Origin: Lachnospiraceae bacterium UBA3332 | GTDB lineage: Bacteria; Bacillota; Clostridia; Lachnospirales; Lachnospiraceae | NCBI GenBank assembly: GCA_002361095.1 | Contig: DERU01000138.1 | Coordinates: 1-8,607 of the forward strand | Direction of reading: 5' to 3' | Length of the DNA stretch: 8,607 nt | In this document: piece by piece, positions 1 through 5,665 of the stretch | Layout: each line of letters begins with the position of its first letter | Position numbering within the stretch: position 1 is the stretch's first letter | Notes under the pieces: generated by a model | Database searches by the model: none | What the model saw: the letters and a program-made list of their open reading frames with translations, nothing else | Told to the model about the DNA's origin: nothing | Program-made: the position numbers and the translations under genes

Positions 1-103
1 TGATATCATGTACGACAAATTCATCGTCAATGGTAACAGACACAATCGCCTTCATTTTACCTTCTTTAGCAATTTTCCGAACTCGTACATCTGTGATCTT
101 CAT
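1..103 (-). CDS. spoVG: SpoVG family regulator, N-terminal part only
   Basis: The minus strand from the ATG at 103 encodes 34 residues before the window ends. The N-terminus begins MKITDVRVRKI and continues with a K-M-K-A-hydrophobic strand and a D-D-E-F-V-V-H-D stretch, which is the classic SpoVG opening. SpoVG proteins are small (about 85-100 residues) nucleic-acid-binding regulators linked to septation, sporulation and envelope gene control in Firmicutes. A purine-rich AAGGGGGA ribosome site lies about 10 bases upstream. Only 20 bp separate the glgD stop from this start, with no terminator between, so it is probably co-transcribed with glgC-glgD. The rest of the protein is outside the window. 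Confidence 0.9.
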   Translation of the reverse strand, partial: MKITDVRVRKIAKEGKMKAIVSVTIDDEFVVHDI

Positions 104-123
104 TTTACCTGTTCCCCCTTGCC

Positions 124-1242
124 TTATAAAATATATCTTTCGTTTTTCTCGATTACAATTTTAACCTGGTCCTCCCCCTTATAGTAGACATTCGGGTGAA
201 CCGTACCGTGACTTTCCACAATGCAGTTCTCTATGTGGGTGTTGTCCCCAATATAGACATCGTTTAAAATAATCGAATTTTTGATATAGCAATTGTTGCC
301 TATGAAGCTTTTCTTGAAAATAACCGAATCCTCCACCGTCCCGTTGATAATGCATCCGCTGGAAATCAGGCTGTTGGACAAGCGCACGCCCACATTATAT
401 TTGGCCGGGGGAAGGTCGTCCACCTTGGAATAAATATCCGGATACTGCTTAAAGAAATAGTCCCGGATATCCGGCTTTAAAAAATCCATGTTCGCCGCAA
501 AATAATCCTCCACCGACGCGATATTCCTCCAATACTCCCTGATCTTATAGCCGAAAATCCTTTTCTGGTTTTTATAACGGATCAGAATGTCCGTCACAAA
601 ATCATACCGGTCCTCCATGGAGCAGCGCTCCAGCATCTCGATGAGCAGCCGTCTGCGAATGACATAAATCCCACAGGAAATCGTGTTGCTTCTTGCAACT
701 ACCGGCTTTTCTTCAAACTCCTGTATCCGGCATTCCTCGTCCATCTTCAGGATTCCGTAACGCTCCACATCACAATCCTTTGGCATTTCTTTACAGACGA
801 TGGTGACGTCCGCTTTCTTTGCGATATGGTATTCAAGCAGTTTGTTATAGTCCATTTTATAGACGCAGTCGCCGGAAGTCATCACCACATACGGCTCATG
901 GCTGCTCTTTAAAAAGGACAGGTTTTGGTAAATCGCGTCCGCCGTTCCCCGGTACCAGAAGCTGTTCTCCGCAGTCACCGTAGGCGTAAACACGGACAGC
1001 CCTCCCTGTTTGCGTCCAAAATCCCACCACTTGGAAGAACTTAAATGTTCGTTTAAGCTTCCCGCATTGTATTGGATCAATACCCCTACCTTCTGGATAT
1101 GGGAATTGCTCATATTGCTCAGGGCAAAGTCAATAGCCCTGTAGCTGCCGGCAATGGGCATGGCGCTGATCGCGCGCTTTTGCGTCAGTTCCTTCATCCT
1201 GCGGCTGTTACCGCCTGCCAAAATAATCCCGATCGCCCTCAT
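124..1242 (-). CDS. glgD: GlgD, non-catalytic-type subunit of glucose-1-phosphate adenylyltransferase
   Basis: This 372-residue protein has an N-terminal nucleotidyltransferase domain (about 1-245) and a C-terminal left-handed beta-helix (about 283-360). It resembles GlgC along its length (FWYRGTADAIYQNL at 95-108, SGDCVYKMDY at 123-132, FEEKP at 176-180), but key positions differ. The glycine-rich loop reads LAGGNSRRM rather than LAGGxGSRL. The KPA motif is replaced (KRAISAMP). The YWKDVGT motif of GlgC reads YWRNIAS at 237-243, so the metal-site aspartate has become asparagine. This matches the GlgD family of Firmicutes, which is thought to act with GlgC in a heteromeric ADP-glucose pyrophosphorylase and modulate it. 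The start overlaps the glgC stop as ATGA, with an AGGTGATGAGG stretch in the glgC end serving as ribosome site. Translational coupling is likely. Confidence 0.93.
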   Translation of the reverse strand: MRAIGIILAGGNSRRMKELTQKRAISAMPIAGSYRAIDFALSNMSNSHIQKVGVLIQYNAGSLNEHLSSSKWWDFGRKQGGLSVFTPTVTAENSFWYRGTADAIYQNLSFLKSSHEPYVVMTSGDCVYKMDYNKLLEYHIAKKADVTIVCKEMPKDCDVERYGILKMDEECRIQEFEEKPVVARSNTISCGIYVIRRRLLIEMLERCSMEDRYDFVTDILIRYKNQKRIFGYKIREYWRNIASVEDYFAANMDFLKPDIRDYFFKQYPDIYSKVDDLPPAKYNVGVRLSNSLISSGCIINGTVEDSVIFKKSFIGNNCYIKNSIILNDVYIGDNTHIENCIVESHGTVHPNVYYKGEDQVKIVIEKNERYIL

Positions 1243-2513
1243 TCCTCATCACCTGCCTTCATCAATGTGCTTCCGGGGACAAGGTAGCCGTCCGGATAAT
1301 CCTCCCGTCCCGTTATGCCGTAAATAACGGAATTCCTGCCTACCGACACGTCATCGGGCAAGACGCTCTTTTCCCCCACCGTCACCAATCCGCTGTTATA
1401 AATATGGGGCGCGGTATTGTTAAACGTCTCTTCTCCGACTCCAAGCTTTACCCGTTGCCCGATCCGGACATTTTCCGCCACAATCGACTTATACAGTTCA
1501 CAGCCGTCTCCGATTTCCGTATTATTCATCACAATGGAGTCCCTGACCACACACCCTTTTCCGACCGTCACCCCACAGCCGACCACGGAATTATAGACGG
1601 CTCCGTAAATCTCGGCTCCTTCCCCGATGATGCTGCGTTCCACTGCGCTGCCCGGCGCCAAATACTGGGGCGGAAGGATCTCGCTCTTGGTGTAAATTTT
1701 CCAATACTCCTCATACATATTAAATTCCGGCACAATATCAATCAGTTCCATATTGGCTTCCCAATAAGACTGCAGCGTCCCCACATCCTTCCAATAGCCG
1801 TTAAACTCATAGGCATACATCGGCGCGCCTTTCTCATGGCAATAAGGAATGACATGCCTGCCAAAATCCAAGTGGGGCTGGTTTGCCTTGGCGATCAGGG
1901 CTTCTTTTAAGGTATTCCAATTGAATATGTAAATCCCCATGGAGGCAAGATTGCTTCTGGGCTCCTTGGGCTTTTCCTCAAAATCCGTAATCTTTTTATT
2001 TTCATCCGTGATCATGATGCCAAAACGTTTTGCCTCCTCCATGGGAACCGGCATAACCGCAATGGTACATTCCGATCCGTTCTTCTTGTGGAACTGCAGC
2101 ATGACTTCATAATCCATCTTATAAATATGATCCCCGGACAATATCAGTACATAATCCGGATGAAATCCTTCCATATAATCCAGGTTCTGGTAAATCGCGT
2201 TGGCCGTCCCCGTATACCATTCGCTGTTCCCGCTCTTCTCATAAGGGGGCAGTACCGTGACGCCCCCGATGTTCCTGTCCAAGTCCCACGGAATACCGAT
2301 GCCGATATGGGTATTGAGCCGAAGCGGCTGATACTGCGTCAGCACGCCCACCGTATCCACCCCCGAATTGATGCAATTGCTCAAAGGAAAATCAATAATG
2401 CGGTACTTCCCTCCAAAAGATACTGCCGGTTTAGCGACCTTCGCCGTAAGAACCCCCAGCCGGCTTCCCTGGCCCCCCGCCAACAGCATGGCGATCATCT
2501 CTTTCTTAACCAT
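1239..2513 (-). CDS. glgC: GlgC, catalytic glucose-1-phosphate adenylyltransferase
   Basis: This 424-residue enzyme makes ADP-glucose and pyrophosphate from ATP and glucose-1-phosphate, the committed step of glycogen synthesis. Visible motifs are the nucleotide loop LAGGQGSRLG (11-20), KPAVSFGGKYRIIDFPLSN (28-46), WYTGTANAI (99-107), SGDHIYKMDY with the catalytic-type Asp128 (126-135), FEEKP with the glucose-1-phosphate lysine Lys181 (178-182), and YWKDVGT (240-246). Lys25 matches the position of the allosteric lysine of the E. coli enzyme. A left-handed beta-helix covers about 283-400. The ATG at 2513 is preferred: an AGGAG site lies 11 bases upstream and the protein then begins right before the nucleotide fold. 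A longer frame reaching 2642 would run through the promoter and lacks family similarity. It leads the glgC-glgD-spoVG operon. Confidence 0.95.
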   Translation of the reverse strand: MVKKEMIAMLLAGGQGSRLGVLTAKVAKPAVSFGGKYRIIDFPLSNCINSGVDTVGVLTQYQPLRLNTHIGIGIPWDLDRNIGGVTVLPPYEKSGNSEWYTGTANAIYQNLDYMEGFHPDYVLILSGDHIYKMDYEVMLQFHKKNGSECTIAVMPVPMEEAKRFGIMITDENKKITDFEEKPKEPRSNLASMGIYIFNWNTLKEALIAKANQPHLDFGRHVIPYCHEKGAPMYAYEFNGYWKDVGTLQSYWEANMELIDIVPEFNMYEEYWKIYTKSEILPPQYLAPGSAVERSIIGEGAEIYGAVYNSVVGCGVTVGKGCVVRDSIVMNNTEIGDGCELYKSIVAENVRIGQRVKLGVGEETFNNTAPHIYNSGLVTVGEKSVLPDDVSVGRNSVIYGITGREDYPDGYLVPGSTLMKAGDEE

Positions 2514-2559
2514 ATGATTCTTTGCTCCTGTCTGCCCGCTATTGCGGCCCTTTTGTAGA

Positions 2560-2588
2560 ATTATACCACATTTCCCTGTAAAAGTGAA
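2560..2588 (-). promoter_or_regulatory. Predicted sigma-A promoter of glgC-glgD-spoVG
   Basis: Reading the minus strand, a TTCACT -35 element (2588-2583) is followed by a 17-base spacer and a perfect TATAAT -10 (2565-2560). A TGG directly before the -10 makes it an extended -10 as well. Transcription should start near 2553, giving a leader of about 40 bases that contains a short CCGC-AATA-GCGG hairpin and the AGGAG site of glgC. Confidence 0.75.
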
Positions 2589-2591
2589 TAT

Positions 2592-2600
2592 TTTTCCACA
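2592..2600 (+). promoter_or_regulatory. DnaA-box-like 9-mer next to the glgC -35
   Basis: TTTTCCACA fits the relaxed DnaA-box consensus TTWTNCACA and sits 3 bp upstream of the predicted glgC -35 element. A single 9-mer in AT-rich DNA is weak evidence. It is listed because a second match lies 96 bp away in the same spacer and a strong cluster follows murC. Confidence 0.3.
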
Positions 2601-2757
2601 ACAAAAAACGTAATTTACCATGCAAAATTGTATAAAATACATATACTTTCTTGCGATGTTTGCTTTTTTAGCTAATTTCTTTATTAAATCTCAGTATTAT
2701 TCACACATTTTTACCAACAGGGAACATTTTTTGCAAGCCTTGTATCGTAAATTCCTA
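2601..2757. other. AT-rich core of the glgC-murC divergent spacer
   Basis: This stretch lies between two divergent promoters and contains long A and T runs. A small open frame from 2620 crosses it, but it has no ribosome site, looks like low-complexity translation of AT-rich DNA and runs into murC. Apart from the DnaA-box match at 2697-2705, I see no gene, terminator or known RNA here. Confidence 0.5.
2697..2705 (+). promoter_or_regulatory. Second DnaA-box-like 9-mer in the glgC-murC spacer
   Basis: TTATTCACA matches TTWTNCACA exactly and differs from the strong box TTATCCACA at one position. It lies 53 bp upstream of the predicted murC -35. It has the same orientation as the box at 2592-2600 and as most boxes of the cluster downstream of murC. 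Confidence 0.3.
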
Positions 2758-2786
2758 TTGGTTTTTCCGCCGGAATTGCGTATAAT
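2758..2786 (+). promoter_or_regulatory. Predicted sigma-A promoter of murC
   Basis: A TTGGTT -35 (2758-2763), a 17-base spacer and a perfect TATAAT -10 (2781-2786). The start site should fall near 2793, giving a leader of about 80 bases. The -10 is followed after one base by a perfect inverted repeat. Confidence 0.7.
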
Positions 2787-2787
2787 A

Positions 2788-2824
2788 AAGCAGGAAGAAA
2801 AACCGGAAATTTTTCTTCCTGCTT
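2788..2824 (+). repeat. Perfect 15-bp inverted repeat at the murC transcription start
   Basis: The arm AAGCAGGAAGAAAAA (2788-2802) and its exact complement (2810-2824) flank a 7-base loop CCGGAAA. It is not a conventional terminator: on the plus strand it is followed by an A-run rather than a T-run, and no gene needs termination between these divergent operons. The predicted start lies inside the left arm, so only about 10 bp of the stem would form in RNA. It may be an operator for a DNA-binding protein or a 5'-end stabilising hairpin. Confidence 0.65.
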
Positions 2825-2872
2825 CAAAAAAAACGATTTCCACCATAATAATCATACAGAAAGGGTACTTCC

Positions 2873-4258
2873 ATGTATCATGTAGACTTTAACCATCCTA
2901 TCCATGTCTATTTCATCGGCATCGGTGGCATCAGCATGTCCGGTCTGGCGGAGATTCTTCTCTCGGAAGGCTTTCCCGTATCCGGCTCCGACTGGAATGC
3001 CTCCCCGCTGACAAAACTTTTGGAAAGCAGGGGCGCGCATATCCATTACGGCAATCCGCAGAAAGCCGAAAACATCACCGACGACATTGATCTGGTCGTA
3101 TACACAGCGGCCGTCCATAACGACAACCCGGAATTTGCGGAGGTTTTGCGCAGACAGATCCCCACCCTTACCCGGGCGCAGTTTTTGGGACAGCTGATGC
3201 GCAATTATAAGACGCCCATTGCCATCAGCGGCACCCATGGAAAGACCACCACGACCTCCATGGTTTCCGAAATCCTCCTCCACGCCGAAAAAGATCCCAC
3301 CCTTTCTGTAGGCGGTATTTTAAAGTCCATCCACGGCAATATCCGGGTGGGCCATTCCGGGCTTTTTGTGACGGAAGCCTGTGAATATACCAACAGTTTT
3401 TTAAGCCTGTTTCCCAAAATCGGCATTATATTAAATATAGAAGAAGATCATCTGGATTTCTTTAAGGACATCCATGATATCCGGGCTTCCTTCCGGAAAT
3501 TTGCAATGCGCATTCCTGCGGACGGAACGCTTATTATCAACGCCGACATTGACCGTTATACGGAAATTACAAAAGATCTCGACTGCCGCGTCGTGACGTT
3601 CGGCCTGCATACCCAGGCAGATTACTATCCCACGGACATTGTTTACAATGAATTTGCCGATGCCACCTTCCGGCTCCACCGCTTTGGTGCGTCCGCAGAA
3701 TCGGTCACCTTAGGCGTCCCCGGGGAGCACAATGTGGCAAACGCCCTGGCTGCCCTGGCGCTCACCGACGTTTTGGGCATTGATCCCAAAAAGGCGCAGT
3801 ATGCGCTCCGCACCTTCCATGGAACGGACCGCCGGTTTGAGTACAAAGGCACGGTCAACGGCATCTCCATAGTAGATGATTATGCGCATCATCCCACGGA
3901 AATTACCGCAACTTTACAGGCGGCGCAAAATTATCCCCACAAAACCCTCTGGTGCGTTTTCCAGCCCCATACCTATTCCCGTACCAAAGCTTTTCTGGAC
4001 GAATTTGCAAAAGCCCTCTCGCTGGCGGACAAAGTCATTCTCGCCGACATCTATGCCGCACGGGAAACCGATACGTTGGGAATCCGTTCGCAGGATATCC
4101 AGGAAAAGCTTTTGCAGCTTGGAACCGACTGCCGGTATTTTCCTTCATTTGCGGAAATCGAAAAATTTATTTTGGAAAATTGTATGCACGGCGACCTGTT
4201 GATAACTATGGGAGCCGGAAATATTGTAAATATCGGTGAAGATCTGCTTTCCCGGTAA
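2873..4258 (+). CDS. murC: MurC, UDP-N-acetylmuramate--L-alanine ligase
   Basis: This cytoplasmic Mur ligase adds L-alanine to UDP-MurNAc using ATP, the first step of peptidoglycan stem-peptide assembly. The 461-residue length is normal. Domain 1 has the FIGIGGISMSGLAEIL UDP-binding motif (14-29). The central ATPase has the P-loop GTHGKTTTT (120-128), the ACEY glutamate (169-172 region), NIEEDHLDFF (188-197) and GEHNVANALAA (284-294). Domain 3 has GTDRRFEYKG (317-326), DDYAHHPTEI (335-344), FQPHTYSRT (363-371) and MGAGNI (446-451). These motifs identify MurC rather than MurD, MurE or MurF. The ATG at 2873 has an AAAGGG ribosome site 7 bases upstream. It is divergent from glgC and followed by a spacer rich in DnaA boxes. 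Confidence 0.97.
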   Translation: MYHVDFNHPIHVYFIGIGGISMSGLAEILLSEGFPVSGSDWNASPLTKLLESRGAHIHYGNPQKAENITDDIDLVVYTAAVHNDNPEFAEVLRRQIPTLTRAQFLGQLMRNYKTPIAISGTHGKTTTTSMVSEILLHAEKDPTLSVGGILKSIHGNIRVGHSGLFVTEACEYTNSFLSLFPKIGIILNIEEDHLDFFKDIHDIRASFRKFAMRIPADGTLIINADIDRYTEITKDLDCRVVTFGLHTQADYYPTDIVYNEFADATFRLHRFGASAESVTLGVPGEHNVANALAALALTDVLGIDPKKAQYALRTFHGTDRRFEYKGTVNGISIVDDYAHHPTEITATLQAAQNYPHKTLWCVFQPHTYSRTKAFLDEFAKALSLADKVILADIYAARETDTLGIRSQDIQEKLLQLGTDCRYFPSFAEIEKFILENCMHGDLLITMGAGNIVNIGEDLLSR

Positions 4259-4259
4259 G

Positions 4260-4384
4260 TTATCCACAATATCCACAACGAAAAGGTGGAAAAATATCCC
4301 CCTTGGCTGTGGATATTTTCTTTCCTAAAAAGCTACATCCAAGAACACTTTTCCCCTGTTTCCACACTTTCCACATTATCCACA
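4260..4384 (+). promoter_or_regulatory. DnaA-box cluster upstream of dnaD-dnaI
   Basis: Starting one base after the murC stop, two perfect consensus boxes TTATCCACA (4260-4268 and 4376-4384) are joined by near matches. These are ATATCCACA at 4269-4277, the same 9-mer on the minus strand at 4308-4316, GTTTCCACA at 4358-4366 and CTTTCCACA at 4367-4375. A weaker minus-strand copy lies at 4286-4294. The boxes form an exactly abutting pair (4260-4277) and an exactly abutting triple (4358-4384), all head to tail with a 9-bp period. No DnaA-trio run or AT-rich unwinding element follows and dnaA/dnaN are not here, so a regulatory or titration site is more likely than oriC. The nearest downstream genes encode helicase-loading proteins. 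Confidence 0.8.
4291..4319 (+). terminator. AT-rich inverted repeat after murC, possible weak terminator
   Basis: AAAATATCC (4291-4299) is exactly complementary to GGATATTTT (4311-4319), with an 11-base loop and a pyrimidine-rich tail CTTTCCT. The stem has few GC pairs, so termination would be weak. It lies inside the DnaA-box cluster and its right arm overlaps the minus-strand box, so the symmetry may instead reflect protein binding. Confidence 0.3.
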
Positions 4385-4415
4385 GACAAGCCGCAAGCCC
4401 AGTGTTTACAAGGGT

Positions 4416-4425
4416 TTTGGCCAAA
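4416..4425. promoter_or_regulatory. 10-bp palindrome just upstream of the dnaD promoter
   Basis: TTTGGCCAAA is perfectly symmetric and lies 31 bp after the last DnaA box and just upstream of the presumed -35 region. It could be an operator, but no known regulator is assigned. Confidence 0.25.
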
Positions 4426-4432
4426 TTTCCTG

Positions 4433-4461
4433 TTCCATTTTCGACCGGGTTGTGCTATACT
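4433..4461 (+). promoter_or_regulatory. Predicted extended -10 promoter of dnaD-dnaI
   Basis: A TATACT -10 (4456-4461) is preceded by TGC, giving an extended -10. The hexamer 17 bp upstream (TTCCAT, 4433-4438) is a poor -35, as is common with extended -10 promoters or those helped by an activator. Transcription should start near 4468, leaving a leader of about 98 bases. The DnaA cluster ends about 50 bp upstream of the -35. Confidence 0.5.
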
Positions 4462-4521
4462 ACATTCCATAACGAAATCACTTTAACAGGGCAGACCTGT
4501 CTGAACTGTTACGGATTACTC

Positions 4522-4541
4522 CCCTGCCTCCTGCGGCAGGG
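4522..4541 (+). promoter_or_regulatory. GC-rich hairpin in the dnaD leader
   Basis: CCCTGCC (4522-4528) pairs with GGCAGGG (4535-4541) around a TCCTGC loop. It ends 12 bases before the ribosome site and has no T-run, so it is not a plain terminator. GGCAG at 4490-4494 could pair with CTGCC at 4524-4528 instead, giving a possible alternative fold. No known riboswitch or protein site was recognised. Confidence 0.4.
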
Positions 4542-4565
4542 CGTTTGGACAACAGGACGGGAACA

Positions 4566-5606
4566 ATGAACACACTCTCTTTAACCGGCGATGGCGGCAT
4601 GGAGGCCACCATCCTTTCCAATCTCTTCATTGACGAATATATGAAAGATGCCAACGACGCGCAGCTCAAAGTTTACTTATATCTGCTGCGTATGCTGCAG
4701 GCACATGCCGCCGTCACGGTGTCCGACATCGCCGATCAGTTTAACCATACGGAAAAGGATGTGATGCGCGCCCTGCGCTTCTGGGAGAAAAAACGCGTCC
4801 TTTCGTTGGAATACGCGCAGGACAAAAGCCTGTGCGGTGTCCGGCTGCTTCCCCTGCCAAAGCACTGCGAGGCCGCCCCCGAGCCGGCTTTGCCCCCTGC
4901 GGCGGTTTCCGTCATTTCCCATCAGACCCTTCCCTCTGCGTCCGCCTTTGAGAAACCGGCATACACCGCAGAGGATTTAAAAGCATTTGGCCGGCAGGAA
5001 AATGCCGCCCAGCTTTTTTTTGTGGCAGAACAGTACCTGGGGCGTACGCTGAGTCCTGCGGATATGAAATCCATTCTTTTTTTTGCAGACCGGCTGCAGT
5101 TTTCCGACGACCTGACCGACTATTTGCTGCAATACTGCGTGGAGCGTGGGAAAAAGGATTTCCGTTACATCGAGAAGGTTGCCATAAGCTGGGCCGAGGC
5201 GGGTATCCGCACCCCAGCCCAGGCGCGGCAGCGCGCCTCCCGCTATGACAAGAATGTGTATTCCATCATGAATGCCCTGGGCAAACCCAATTCCCCCGCC
5301 AAATCCGAACTTGCCTACATAAACCGCTGGGTGACGGAGTACGGTTTTGAACTGGACGTTATTTTGGAAGCCTGCGGGCGTACCGTGCTGGCTACGGATA
5401 AGCACCGTTTTGCCTACGCGGACAGCATATTATCTGCCTGGCAAAAAGCCGGTGTACATCATGTATCCGATATCGACGGTCTGGACGTCTCCCACCGGCA
5501 GGCAAACGTTTCCAAACCTGCACGGACAGGCGCTACCGCCGAATACAACCGTTTTATGCACGCCAGCTACGATTTCGACGCCCTAGAAAAAGAACTTTTG
5601 AAATAG
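4566..5606 (+). CDS. dnaD: DnaD/DnaB-like primosome protein with two DnaD C-terminal domains
   Basis: This 346-residue protein begins with a winged-helix DnaD-like region (about 15-95, including VTVSDIADQFNHTEKDVMRALRFWEKK). A Pro/Ala-rich linker (about 100-130) follows. Then come two DnaD C-terminal-type units carrying the YxxxIxxxW signature: a YxxxVxxxW form at 201-209 followed by AEAGI, and a canonical form at 284-292 followed by QKAGV. The C-terminus (YDFDALEKELLK) resembles the conserved tail of clostridial DnaD-domain proteins. In Bacillus, DnaD and DnaB act at the origin and help DnaI load the replicative helicase; one clostridial protein may cover both roles. The ATG at 4566 has AGGACGG about 6-8 bases upstream. 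A TTG at 4545 would be in frame but lacks a good site. dnaI follows 59 bp downstream. Confidence 0.88.
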   Translation: MNTLSLTGDGGMEATILSNLFIDEYMKDANDAQLKVYLYLLRMLQAHAAVTVSDIADQFNHTEKDVMRALRFWEKKRVLSLEYAQDKSLCGVRLLPLPKHCEAAPEPALPPAAVSVISHQTLPSASAFEKPAYTAEDLKAFGRQENAAQLFFVAEQYLGRTLSPADMKSILFFADRLQFSDDLTDYLLQYCVERGKKDFRYIEKVAISWAEAGIRTPAQARQRASRYDKNVYSIMNALGKPNSPAKSELAYINRWVTEYGFELDVILEACGRTVLATDKHRFAYADSILSAWQKAGVHHVSDIDGLDVSHRQANVSKPARTGATAEYNRFMHASYDFDALEKELLK

Positions 5607-5628
5607 CCGTCCGGCGCTGCCCGGACGG
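5607..5628 (+). promoter_or_regulatory. Perfect GC hairpin directly after the dnaD stop
   Basis: CCGTCCGG (5607-5614) and CCGGACGG (5621-5628) form an 8-bp stem with a CGCTGC loop starting at the base after the TAG stop. The following sequence is TTCCCTAAAAAATAG, with no T-run, so it is probably not an efficient intrinsic terminator. It may set the dnaD to dnaI mRNA ratio through stability or partial termination. Confidence 0.55.
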
Positions 5629-5665
5629 TTCCCTAAAAAATAGAAAAATCCGGAGGAGAACGGAC

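Noticed and set aside
2514..2642. Upstream extension of glgC giving a 467-residue protein
   Set aside because: The extra 43 residues run through the predicted promoter and leader, resemble no GlgC N-terminus, and the ATG at 2513 has its own AGGAG site.
2788..2824. Inverted repeat as an intrinsic terminator
   Set aside because: No T-run follows on either strand, and the flanking genes are divergent so nothing needs terminating here.
2620..2892. 90-residue plus-strand open frame in the glgC-murC spacer
   Set aside because: It has no ribosome site, is a low-complexity translation of AT-rich DNA, crosses the murC promoter and inverted repeat, and overlaps the murC start.
4260..4384. Chromosomal replication origin
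   Set aside because: dnaA and dnaN are absent, no DnaA-trio series or AT-rich unwinding region follows the boxes, and the cluster is short. A regulatory or titration site fits better.
4545..4565. TTG start for dnaD at 4545
   Set aside because: It lacks a good ribosome site, whereas ATG 4566 has AGGACGG at proper distance. The extra residues are not similar to DnaD.
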